From Embleya scabrispora (lineage in GTDB: Bacteria; Actinomycetota; Actinomycetes; Streptomycetales; Streptomycetaceae): a stretch of DNA of 64,000 bases. Shown here piece after piece: positions 25,326 to 32,611 of the stretch. The number at the start of each line of letters is the position of its first letter. Position 1 is the first letter of the stretch. The position numbers were made by a program, and so were the translations under genes. The stretch is from the NCBI RefSeq assembly GCF_002024165.1, contig NZ_MWQN01000003.1:744001-808000 (forward strand), written 5' to 3'. The notes beneath the pieces were generated by a model that saw only the letters and a list, made by a program, of their open reading frames with translations, did not search any database and was not told the origin of the DNA.

Positions 25326-27487
25326 CGGGCGCTCCTGGAACGTGCGGCGAACAGCAGGACGAGGCCGGCGCCGAGCGCGGCGGTGCCGAGGAGGACGGGG
25401 AGGACGATGTCGGCGCCGGTGCGGGAGAGGCTGCCGCCGGTGCCGGTCGCGCTCTCGGGGACGGTGGGGGAGCCGCCGGAGCCGCCGCTGTTCGAGCCCG
25501 GGCCGGCACCGCCGGACCCGGTGGGCGTCGAGGTGTCGGTCGGCCCACCCGAGGGCTCACCGGTCGACGGCGCGCTCGTGGGCGGCGTGCTCGTGGGCGG
25601 CGTGCTCGTCGGCGGCGCACTCGTGGGCGGCGTGCTCGTCGGCGGCGTGCTCGTCGGCGGCGTGCTCGTCGGCGGCGCCGTGGTCGGTGGTCCGCTCGTA
25701 GGCGGCGTCGTAGGTCGCTCCCGGCCGAGTGCCCAGCACCCGCCGACCGGCCTGAGCGCGGCCTGCTTCGCGCCGTCCCCACCGCGGTGGTCGGCGCCCA
25801 GCGCCACCAGGCTCCACCCGTTCGGCACGACCGCCGCGACCTGCCCGGGCCGGGTGCCCACCACGTGCGCGGCGGGCCCCGCCGGCCACGGCTGCCCCCA
25901 GACCGGCCCGGCGCCGGTGGCCACCTCGTGCCGCGCACCGCTCTCGTCGGCGAAGGTGAACACCGCCGACGCGATCGCCGGCGCCCGCACCCCGCCGTCG
26001 CCCAGCGCCGCCGTGAACACGGCCCGGTCCGCCGGGACCCGCCACTGCGCCGCCGTCACGCAGGACTCGGGAAGGTCGCCCGCCTTGACCGCCGACCCCG
26101 CCCACGAGGCGTGCCGGACCGGCCCCTCGTCGGTGGGACTCGGCGGCGCACCCGTCGCGGTCGTGGGAGGACCGGAACTGCCGGCGCCCGGGCGCGGGAA
26201 ACTCCCGGCGCTGCCCTCCCCGTGGTCGCCGACCACGAGCACCCCCTTGACGGGCGTCGCCCCGACCGGCACGGCGAAGGCGAGCGAGGTACCGTCGGCC
26301 GCCACCCGCAGCGCGTCACCGGTGATCCGCTCGGGCGAACCGTCCACGTACACGCCGATCCCGCCCGCGTCCAGGCCGCTCCCGGTCACCGTGACCGTGT
26401 CCCCCGGTCCGGCTCCCGGCGGGCCGAACCCGCTCACGGTGGTCGTCGGCACCGCCGGGCGCCGGAACACCGCGGCCGGGTCGCCCGCGGTCACCTCGGC
26501 GATCCGGGTATCCACGTACCGCTCGTTGCCGTCGATGCGCAGTTGCAGGGTGTCCCGCGCGTCGATGCCGACCCGCCACCGCATGTCGATGGTGACACCC
26601 AGTCCGGCCCGCGCGGAGTCGGCCGTGGTGGAGGCGAGATCGGCGATCATCACCGTCCAGGTGGCGTCCAGGAAGCCGGTGCCGTCGCCGAGCATGGCCC
26701 GGTACATCGCCGGATCGCCCTTGTACAGGCTCTTCATGGCCAGGCCGTCGTCGTCCGTGCGGAAGTGCAGCGTACGGCTGAGCAATCCGCCGGGAATGCG
26801 CCCACCGGGTAGGTCCACCCGCTCCTCACGCGTCGACCCGGGGAAGAACGTGAGGCCGGTGACCTCGGTCGCCGCACGCGGAGCGTCATCGGCGCCGGCG
26901 CCGGCGGGCCCGGCGTCGGCCGCGGCGCTCGGAGCACCCACCTCCGCGTGCACCTTGTCGATGCGCACCAGCGACGTCACACCGACCACCTGGTCCAGTT
27001 CGCGGAACTGGTTGAGCGGGTGGTCGAATCCGCGCACGTCCGACGTGGCCTTCAGGCTCTGCGCGGTGCGCGAGACGTTCAGCGCCGCCGACGTGATGGC
27101 GGCCGTACGTTTGCCCAACGGCGTGCCGGCGGGCACCGATCGATCCGCCGAGGCGCCACCGTCCGCGCCGGCCGCGGGCACCGTCAGCCAGTCGGCCGCC
27201 CGCGAACGGGTGTCGCCGAAACTCTCGTCGGGCCCGGAGGCCAGTTCGGCGTAGCTGCCGGACCGGGTGACCAATCCCGGCGTCATGGCGCGTTGTTCGC
27301 CGGTCAGGTAGTCGGCCCGCGCACCGCGCACCGGCGGTGACTCCGCGGCCGAGGACATCATCGGAAAGAGCAGAACCAGGAGACCCAGCACGATCAGACC
27401 GACCGCGACCCGTCGCAGCCGAAGGGCGCCGATCATGAACAGGGGACGACTACGCGTTGTACCCATGTGGAGGTGATGACCCGTCAC
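25322..27487 (-). CDS. Stalked, wall/membrane-anchored surface protein with TIG-like domain, 721 aa
   Basis: Large exported protein. An N-terminal hydrophobic helix (about 26-48) is followed by a long extracellular part of unknown fold, an IPT/TIG-like domain near 350-440 (FGPPGAGPGDTVTVTGSGLD), a Pro-Thr-Ser stalk made of PPTSTPPTS repeats near 600-640, and a C-terminal end LSRTGAD + hydrophobic helix + RSRSAR. That order (LxxTG-like motif, helix, basic tail) is a sortase-type wall-anchor signal with Ser-Arg where LPxTG/LAxTG proteins have P/A-x. The start is uncertain: GTG 27487 or ATG 27466. It is the first gene of an operon with the Tat phosphatase. Function unknown; adhesion or display of an enzyme partner is possible. 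Confidence 0.72.
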   Translation of the reverse strand: MTGHHLHMGTTRSRPLFMIGALRLRRVAVGLIVLGLLVLLFPMMSSAAESPPVRGARADYLTGEQRAMTPGLVTRSGSYAELASGPDESFGDTRSRAADWLTVPAAGADGGASADRSVPAGTPLGKRTAAITSAALNVSRTAQSLKATSDVRGFDHPLNQFRELDQVVGVTSLVRIDKVHAEVGAPSAAADAGPAGAGADDAPRAATEVTGLTFFPGSTREERVDLPGGRIPGGLLSRTLHFRTDDDGLAMKSLYKGDPAMYRAMLGDGTGFLDATWTVMIADLASTTADSARAGLGVTIDMRWRVGIDARDTLQLRIDGNERYVDTRIAEVTAGDPAAVFRRPAVPTTTVSGFGPPGAGPGDTVTVTGSGLDAGGIGVYVDGSPERITGDALRVAADGTSLAFAVPVGATPVKGVLVVGDHGEGSAGSFPRPGAGSSGPPTTATGAPPSPTDEGPVRHASWAGSAVKAGDLPESCVTAAQWRVPADRAVFTAALGDGGVRAPAIASAVFTFADESGARHEVATGAGPVWGQPWPAGPAAHVVGTRPGQVAAVVPNGWSLVALGADHRGGDGAKQAALRPVGGCWALGRERPTTPPTSGPPTTAPPTSTPPTSTPPTSTPPTSAPPTSTPPTSTPPTSAPSTGEPSGGPTDTSTPTGSGGAGPGSNSGGSGGSPTVPESATGTGGSLSRTGADIVLPVLLGTAALGAGLVLLFAARSRSAR
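25571..25713. repeat. 15-bp tandem repeats encoding the PPTS stalk
   Basis: About nine imperfect copies of a 15-base unit (plus strand ggcggcgtgctcgtc) inside the surface-protein gene. Read on the minus strand each unit gives the five residues PPTST or PPTSA. Length variation between strains would be expected here through slippage. Confidence 0.8.
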
Positions 27488-27789
27488 TCACCCCGACACC
27501 GGCGGCCACCCGCGGGAAGACCATGGGGAGCGTGCATGGGATCGGGAAGCCGAAAGGAGCGAAGCCGACGCCTTCCGACCACGGCACGTCGACAACGATC
27601 GTGAGTATGCAGGGCGGCCCGGTCGCAAACCCGACGAAACCGACACCTTCGATGGGAATTACCCCACGGTTCCGCCGACATGACTCCGAGATTCACCAAC
27701 CTCCCCGAGTCTTCGCCCTCCACCACCGACGCCACTACGCGGCGTAGCAACGGTCGGCGGTAGGGTCCCGTCCGGGGAAGGGTGATCAC
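27488..27789. other. 302-bp divergent intergenic region
   Basis: Separates the surface-protein operon from the dehydrogenase gene. A GGAGGTGATG at 27469-27478 looks like a plus-strand start site but its spacing (2 bases) is too short and the frame behind it is only about 42 codons of Arg-rich sequence. I see no convincing gene or hairpin. Confidence 0.4.
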
Positions 27790-28848
27790 GTGGAACCACC
27801 GCGAGTCCTGGTCTTGGAAGCCGCTCCGGGCGAGCTGCTCGCCCGGGAACTGGAACGCCTGCTCGACCACGGGCTGAGCATCACGCTGAACCTGCGCCGG
27901 GTGGTCGACCCGGTGGGGACGCGGGCCGCCTGGGCCGGGCGGATGCGGTTCACCGATTTCGACGCCTTCGACGAGTCGGCGCTGATCGCCGAAACCGTCC
28001 GGGACGGGATCGGCCATCACGCGATCAAGTCCCGCGCGGGTGTCCCGCTACGCGCCGCGTTCCTCGCGGCGGCGACCGACCCCGCCCTGACCCACCGGCT
28101 GCGGGTGATCGGCCGCGCCGGAGCCGGCACCGACCACGTGGACCTCACCGCCGCCGCCCGGCACGGCGTCACCGTCACCCACACCCCGGGCTCCAACGCG
28201 AACGCCGTCGCCGAATTCGCCCTCGCCCAACTGCTCGCCCTGACCCGAGACCTCCCGGCCCACAACGCGGCCGCACACCGGGGTCGTTGGAGCACACCAC
28301 CCGCCCCCGCAGCGGAGCTGTCGGACCTGACCCTGGGAATTCTCGGCCTGGGCCGCATCGGTCGGGCACTGGCGACCCGGGCGGCCGCCCTGGGCATGCG
28401 CGTCCAGTCCTACACCCGACGCCCGACCGAATCCCCCATACCGACCACGAGTTCCCTGCACGCCCTCTTGGCCACCAGTGACGTGGTCTCCGTGCACCTC
28501 CCGCTCACCCACGGAACCCGAGGACTGATCGGCCGAACCGAACTCGCCTCCATGCGACCGGGATCGATCCTCCTCAACACCGCCAGAGGCGGCATCGTCG
28601 ACGAACAGGCCCTGGCCGACGCGCTCACCACCCCGACACACCCCCTGGCGGCAGCGGCCGTCGACACCTTCGAACACGAACACGCCCGCTTCGCCTCACC
28701 CCTCTTCGGCCTCCCCAACGCCCTGCTCACCCCCCACATCGCCGGCATGACGGGATCCGCCATGACCACGGCGGCCCTGCGCTGCGCGGACCACATCGCC
28801 GCCCTGCTCACCGGCCGCCCCGACGCCGTCCCCGTGGCCACCCCGTGA
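27790..28848 (+). CDS. D-isomer-specific 2-hydroxyacid dehydrogenase, 352 aa
   Basis: NAD(P)-dependent oxidoreductase interconverting 2-hydroxy and 2-keto acids. The Rossmann motif LGILGLGRIGRAL is near 181-193. The catalytic Arg lies in LNTARGGIVDE (near 262), and the catalytic His in TPHIAGMT (near 315). GRAGAGTDHVDL is also typical of the family. It is closest in layout to phosphoglycerate-dehydrogenase-like members, but lacks an ACT domain. The GTG at 27790 has GAAGGGTGA about 6 bases upstream. The last 153 bases lie antisense to the 3' end of the TetR gene. Confidence 0.87.
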   Translation: MEPPRVLVLEAAPGELLARELERLLDHGLSITLNLRRVVDPVGTRAAWAGRMRFTDFDAFDESALIAETVRDGIGHHAIKSRAGVPLRAAFLAAATDPALTHRLRVIGRAGAGTDHVDLTAAARHGVTVTHTPGSNANAVAEFALAQLLALTRDLPAHNAAAHRGRWSTPPAPAAELSDLTLGILGLGRIGRALATRAAALGMRVQSYTRRPTESPIPTTSSLHALLATSDVVSVHLPLTHGTRGLIGRTELASMRPGSILLNTARGGIVDEQALADALTTPTHPLAAAAVDTFEHEHARFASPLFGLPNALLTPHIAGMTGSAMTTAALRCADHIAALLTGRPDAVPVATP

Positions 28849-29475
28849 ACCCGTGACCGATCGACCGGGCCCCCGGCCGGACAGGGTCATCCGCAGGACC
28901 TCGATCCACCAGTCGAGCGTGCGCTCGCGCGCGCTCGCGTCGAGGCCGACGCTGCGCCGGAAGTCGTCGCCGAACAGGGGCTCCATCGCGACGGCCTGAT
29001 GCAGGCCGGCCATCGTCAGCCGGATCGCCTCGTGCGTCGGCGGCGTTCGACCGTCGGCCGCGCACCGCTCCCGCGCCTGTGCGTACAGGCGTTCCACCAC
29101 CTCGTCGAGCAGCCCGCTGCCGGTATCCCGCCGGCCGGAACGGTGCAGCGCGAGCGCCAGTTCGGCGTAACCGTCGGCGTACAGCGCGGCCAGCGCGCGC
29201 ACCAACTCGGCGGGATCGGCCGGGCCGTCGCTCCACGCGTCCAGCACGGCGCGCGACTCGGCCTTGAGCCTGGCCCCGCCGAAGCGCAGCAGCGACTCCA
29301 GGAGTCGGTCCCGCGTGCCGAAGTGGTGGTTGACCGCGGCGTCCGTCATCCCGATCTCGGCGGCGACGGCGCGCACCTGCACGGCGGCCGGGCCACCCGC
29401 GGTGAGCAGCCTGCTCGCCGCCTCCAGGATCATCCGCCGGGCGTCATCGGGATTGCGTCGCACTCGGGTGGCCAT
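28696..29475 (-). CDS. TetR-family regulator with antisense-overlapping C-terminus, 259 aa
   Basis: Repressor-type protein. The HTH is at residues 10-57 (ARRMILEAASRLL...VRAVAAEIGMTDAAVNHHFGTRDRLLESLL) and the ligand/dimer domain runs to about 205 (LDWWIEVLRMTLSG). Beyond this the frame stays open for another 55 residues of Gly/Arg-rich sequence that are the antisense of the dehydrogenase gene; TetR proteins usually end near 200-210. The ATG at 29475 is immediately preceded (on the minus strand) by two operator palindromes, so it probably represses itself and the divergent hydrolase. Confidence 0.83.
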   Translation of the reverse strand: MATRVRRNPDDARRMILEAASRLLTAGGPAAVQVRAVAAEIGMTDAAVNHHFGTRDRLLESLLRFGGARLKAESRAVLDAWSDGPADPAELVRALAALYADGYAELALALHRSGRRDTGSGLLDEVVERLYAQARERCAADGRTPPTHEAIRLTMAGLHQAVAMEPLFGDDFRRSVGLDASARERTLDWWIEVLRMTLSGRGPGRSVTGSRGGHGDGVGAAGEQGGDVVRAAQGRRGHGGSRHAGDVGGEQGVGEAEEG

Positions 29476-29484
29476 ACCCGCAGC

Positions 29485-29506
29485 CTACCTTGACCCATCA
29501 AGGTAG
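29485..29506. promoter_or_regulatory. TetR operator copy 1
   Basis: Inverted repeat TACCTTGA-N4-TCAAGGTA (core 29486-29505, flanked by a further C/G pair), 10 bases upstream of the TetR ATG. The same core recurs 27 bases away, which is strong evidence of a specific binding site. Confidence 0.8.
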
Positions 29507-29511
29507 ACGGC

Positions 29512-29533
29512 TTACCTTGAGTCCTCAAGGTAG
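29512..29533. promoter_or_regulatory. TetR operator copy 2
   Basis: Second copy of TACCTTGA-N4-TCAAGGTA (core 29513-29532), 29 bases before the hydrolase GTG. The spacer differs (GTCC instead of CCCA) while both arms are identical, as expected for conserved contacts by a dimer. Confidence 0.8.
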
Positions 29534-29561
29534 TGCGGAAGACGGGAAGGACGGAGGCGCC

Positions 29562-30446
29562 GTGCCCGGACGATCCACGATCGCGACGATGACCGAGTTG
29601 GCGACGGCCCTGGGTGTGCCGATCCACGATCCGACCCCGCCCCGCGAGTTCCACCACTCCCGTGCGGGCTGCCGGTTGCACGGATTCGACTGGGGCGGCA
29701 CCGGAACTCCCGTGGTCCTGCTGCACGGCGGCGGATTGACCGCCCGCACCTGGGATTTCGTCTGTCTCGGCCTGCGCGGCGCCGTCCGGCCGATCACACC
29801 GGATCTGCGCGGCCACGGCGACAGCGGCTGGTCCGACGACTACCGCATCGACACCATGGCGGCCGACGTCGTCGCCGCGGCCGACCATCTCGGCCTCGAT
29901 CGATTCGCGCTGGTCGGCATGTCCCTCGGCGGCGTGGTCGCGGCCCACGTCGCCGATGCGCGGCCCGACCGGGTGGAACGCCTGGCACTCGTCGACGTCG
30001 CACCGGGCGTGAACTTCGAAAGCACCCGGCGGGTACGGGCGTTCATGGCCGGACTGGGCCCCGTACCGGAACTGGGCACGGTGGTCGAAGCCGCGATGCG
30101 GGTCAATCCGCGCGCCTACCGCCCGAGTGTCGCCTACCGGATGAGCACCCTGTTCCACCGGGCGCCCGACGGCAATTGGGTACCGAAGGGCGATCCGCGT
30201 CCGCCGGACTTCCCCGCCATCCTCGCGGCCATGGATCGAATGGCCGCCCGGCTGACCAAAGTTCCGGTCCTGCTCGTGCGCGGTGGCCGCAGCAGGGTGC
30301 TCCCCCAGAGCACCGCCGAACACCTGGTCGAGCACGTCCCGGACGGGCGACTGGCGGTCGTCCCGAACGCCGGGCACAACGTCCAGGAGGACAACCCGGC
30401 CGCATTGGTCACCACGCTGCGTACGTTCCTGACCCACCCCTCGTGA
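29562..30446 (+). CDS. Alpha/beta-hydrolase, 294 aa
   Basis: Soluble hydrolase of the haloperoxidase/lactonase/epoxide-hydrolase-like type. VVLLHGGGLTARTWD gives the oxyanion-hole HGG, LRGHGDSGW follows, and the nucleophile elbow GMSLGG has Ser near residue 121. The acid lies late in the chain and the catalytic His in VVPNAGHNVQEDNP. The GTG at 29562 has GGAGG 4 bases upstream. It is divergent from the TetR gene with two TetR operators between them, so its expression is probably induced by a small ligand, perhaps its own substrate. Confidence 0.83.
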   Translation: MPGRSTIATMTELATALGVPIHDPTPPREFHHSRAGCRLHGFDWGGTGTPVVLLHGGGLTARTWDFVCLGLRGAVRPITPDLRGHGDSGWSDDYRIDTMAADVVAAADHLGLDRFALVGMSLGGVVAAHVADARPDRVERLALVDVAPGVNFESTRRVRAFMAGLGPVPELGTVVEAAMRVNPRAYRPSVAYRMSTLFHRAPDGNWVPKGDPRPPDFPAILAAMDRMAARLTKVPVLLVRGGRSRVLPQSTAEHLVEHVPDGRLAVVPNAGHNVQEDNPAALVTTLRTFLTHPS

Positions 30447-30459
30447 CGTTCGTCCTAGG

Positions 30460-30476
30460 ATGGACGGGTCGTCCAT
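30460..30476. promoter_or_regulatory. Inverted repeat between hydrolase and small membrane protein gene
   Basis: ATGGAC-GGGTC-GTCCAT, 6-bp arms and 5-base spacer, 13 bases after the hydrolase stop and 42 before the next start. It could be a weak terminator or an operator for the small gene. Confidence 0.35.
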
Positions 30477-30518
30477 GAGCGCGCCGTGGGTGCGGCTCGA
30501 CGGAGGTGACCGAGGGCC

Positions 30519-30683
30519 GTGAAGCACATCGCCTTGGGGTTTCTGATCGCCCTGGTCGTATTCGTCCTCCTCGCGGGACTCGCCTGGCTTCTGGTGTCCG
30601 CCCAGGACAAGGACCGCGACAAGTGCCACGCGGGGACCGACGAGAAGGGTGTGCGCACGGAGTGCATCGTCGTGGTCGGGTAG
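30519..30683 (+). CDS. Small single-pass membrane protein, 54 aa
   Basis: Short reading frame with a GTG start preceded by CGGAGG. The first half is one membrane helix (IALGFLIALVVFVLLAGLAWLLV), the second a charged tail (QDKDRDK) with two Cys residues (in KCHAG and TECIV), and the protein ends VVVG. The two Cys in the extramembrane tail might form a disulfide. I do not recognise the family. The downstream gene is convergent with it, 8 bases away. Confidence 0.55.
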   Translation: MKHIALGFLIALVVFVLLAGLAWLLVSAQDKDRDKCHAGTDEKGVRTECIVVVG

Positions 30684-30691
30684 CGAAGCGC

Positions 30692-31348
30692 CTACTGGTC
30701 GCCGGCCGTGTCCGGCTTCGACGAATTGCGCGAACGAGCGCTCTTCGCGCGAGCGGCGGAACCGTTCGCGGAAGCGGAACCCGAACGGGAAGCCGACCCT
30801 GAGCCGGAACCGGCCCTGCCCTTCGAAGTGGCGCCCCCGGTCCCACCTTTCGGCTCCTCGGCGTCCCGGGCGGCGTCGACCTTGAGTGCCTTGGCGGCGT
30901 CCTGAACGGCCCGGCCCTTCAGCTCCCGCGCATTCTCGGCAGCCTCGCCCGTGAGCCCCTTCGCATCCCGAACGGCCTTGCCCGTGAGCTCCTTCGCGTC
31001 CCGGGCGACCTCGCCCGCGAACTCCTTCGCGTCCTGCCCGGCCTCGTCGGCCCGGCCGCGAACGCGGTCGACCACCTCGTGCCCCCGCGCCGCCAGCCCC
31101 TGGTAGGTCTCACGGGCGTCCTTGGCCACCGCCTCGAACTTCTCGCCGAGCCGATCCCGGACGTCCGCGGCGGAGTCGGCGACGCGTTCCCGGACGGGCT
31201 TGCGGTGCGCCGGCTTGGCGCCCCGCAACTCGGCGATCCTCGCGGGCACTTCGCGGATCTTCGCGACCGCCAGGTCACCGGCTCCGACGAACGCGTACAA
31301 CGGGGTGGTATCGGTCGGAGTCCTTTTGCTGTCCGTGTCGTTCGCCAT
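30692..31348 (-). CDS. HBHA-like helical protein, 218 aa
   Basis: Resembles mycobacterial heparin-binding haemagglutinin in layout: TPLYAFVGAGDLAVAKIREVPARI near the N-terminus, then about 110 residues of amphipathic coiled helix with 11-residue-like repeats (DAKEFAGEVARDAKELTGKAVRDAKGL...), and a low-complexity Ser/Gly/Arg/Lys-rich basic tail from about 175. In mycobacteria the tail binds heparin and the helix binds lipid bodies or membranes; here only the architecture supports the call. The ATG at 31348 has GGGAGG about 9 bases upstream. The open frame continues far upstream antisense to the CDF gene but is not coding there. Confidence 0.72.
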   Translation of the reverse strand: MANDTDSKRTPTDTTPLYAFVGAGDLAVAKIREVPARIAELRGAKPAHRKPVRERVADSAADVRDRLGEKFEAVAKDARETYQGLAARGHEVVDRVRGRADEAGQDAKEFAGEVARDAKELTGKAVRDAKGLTGEAAENARELKGRAVQDAAKALKVDAARDAEEPKGGTGGATSKGRAGSGSGSASRSGSASANGSAARAKSARSRNSSKPDTAGDQ

Positions 31349-31510
31349 GACCGTCTCGCCTCCCGGATCGAGGTACTCATCCTCGACCCACTGCCCTTCC
31401 CTGCCCCGCCGATGCCATGCGCGCCCGGGACACATCCGGAACCTGTTTCTCTCCCGCCCACCGCTCTCCCCGCTCGCATGCCGCCCCGGCGAGGGGGTAG
31501 CAGCCCCGGC

Positions 31511-32611
31511 GTGGCAGACGAGCGCACGAACCCACCGCCCCCGCCCGCCGAAACCACCGCCGGCACCGGCCCCGCCGGCACCGCGGGTGACACCGACGAG
31601 GACGCCGGAACCCGGTTGACCGTATGGGTCGCACTCGTCGCCAACGTCGTCATCGCGATCGCCAAGGCCGTCGTCGGCGTACTCGCCGGGGCACCCGCGC
31701 TGCTGTCCGAGGCCGCGCACTCGGTCGCGGACACCCTCAACGAGGGATTCCTGCTCGCCTCCCTGTCCCGCAGTCGCCGCGCGCCGGACGCCGAACACCC
31801 CTTCGGCTACGGCAAGGACCGCTACTTCTGGTCCCTGCTCGCCGCCGTCGGGATCTTCGTGACCGGCGGCTGCTTCTCCGTCTTCCAGGGCTTCGAGGCG
31901 CTGCGCGAACACGGCGAGCCGAAGACCGGCGCCTACGTCGCGGGCCTGGCCGTACTGGGCCTGGCCCTGATCGCCGAGGGCGGGTCGCTGCTGCGCGCCG
32001 TCGTACAACTGCGCGGCCAGGCACGCGCGGCCGGCGTGTCCGTACTGCGCCACGCCCGCGAGACGCCCGACCCGACCCTGCGCACGGTTCTGGCCGAGGA
32101 CGGCAGCGCGGTACTCGGCGTCCTGCTCGCGGCGGGCGGCCTCGGGCTGCACATGGCCACCGGCGACGCCGTCTGGGAGGCGGCGGCGTCCTGGGCGATC
32201 GGCCTGCTGCTGGTATTCGTCGCATACCGCCTCGGCCGGGCGGCCCGGGACCAACTGATCGGCGAGGCGGTCGACGTCGAGCTGCAACGGCGGATCCTGG
32301 CCCGACTCGCCGAACAGCCCGAGATCGACGTGGTCACCCAGGTCCTGACCATGCGCATGGGCCGCCACTCCACCCTCCTCGCCGCCCGCATCGATCTCGT
32401 CGACGGCCTCGACAGCACCGAGGTCGAGGACATGTCCGAACGCCTCAAGCACACGATCCGCGAGTCCTGGCCGACCGTCGACCAGATCTTCCTCGACATC
32501 ACCCGCGCCGGAACCGACGCCCGCCAAGCCGCCCACCGCTACCACCAGTCCCTTCACCGGACCACCCCCGGCCCCGCCGACCCGCCGACCGAGAACGACC
32601 CGCCCGCCTAG
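31511..32611 (+). CDS. Cation diffusion facilitator (CDF) metal transporter, 366 aa
   Basis: Membrane transporter that exports divalent metal (Zn, Mn, Co or Fe) by proton exchange. A Pro/Thr-rich, acidic N-terminus (about 35 residues) is followed by TM1 with VVGVLAGAPALLSEAAHSVADTLNEG, where the H-x3-D of the metal site is visible, then HPFGYGKDRYFWSL, later TM segments and a cytosolic C-terminal domain (VDGLDSTEVEDMSERLK). A second D-x-S-A-VLG site is present in TM5. The start is taken as GTG 31511; ATG 31478 is an alternative. Its TAG stop shares bases with the stop of the convergent MFS gene. Confidence 0.87.
   Translation: MADERTNPPPPPAETTAGTGPAGTAGDTDEDAGTRLTVWVALVANVVIAIAKAVVGVLAGAPALLSEAAHSVADTLNEGFLLASLSRSRRAPDAEHPFGYGKDRYFWSLLAAVGIFVTGGCFSVFQGFEALREHGEPKTGAYVAGLAVLGLALIAEGGSLLRAVVQLRGQARAAGVSVLRHARETPDPTLRTVLAEDGSAVLGVLLAAGGLGLHMATGDAVWEAAASWAIGLLLVFVAYRLGRAARDQLIGEAVDVELQRRILARLAEQPEIDVVTQVLTMRMGRHSTLLAARIDLVDGLDSTEVEDMSERLKHTIRESWPTVDQIFLDITRAGTDARQAAHRYHQSLHRTTPGPADPPTENDPPA

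Noticed and set aside
25571-25713. CRISPR-like short repeats
   Set aside because: Continuous 15-bp units without spacers, inside a gene, encoding a PPTS stalk.
27476-27605. Small plus-strand gene behind GGAGGTGATG
   Set aside because: Spacing from Shine-Dalgarno to ATG is only 2 bases and the product is a short Arg-rich string.
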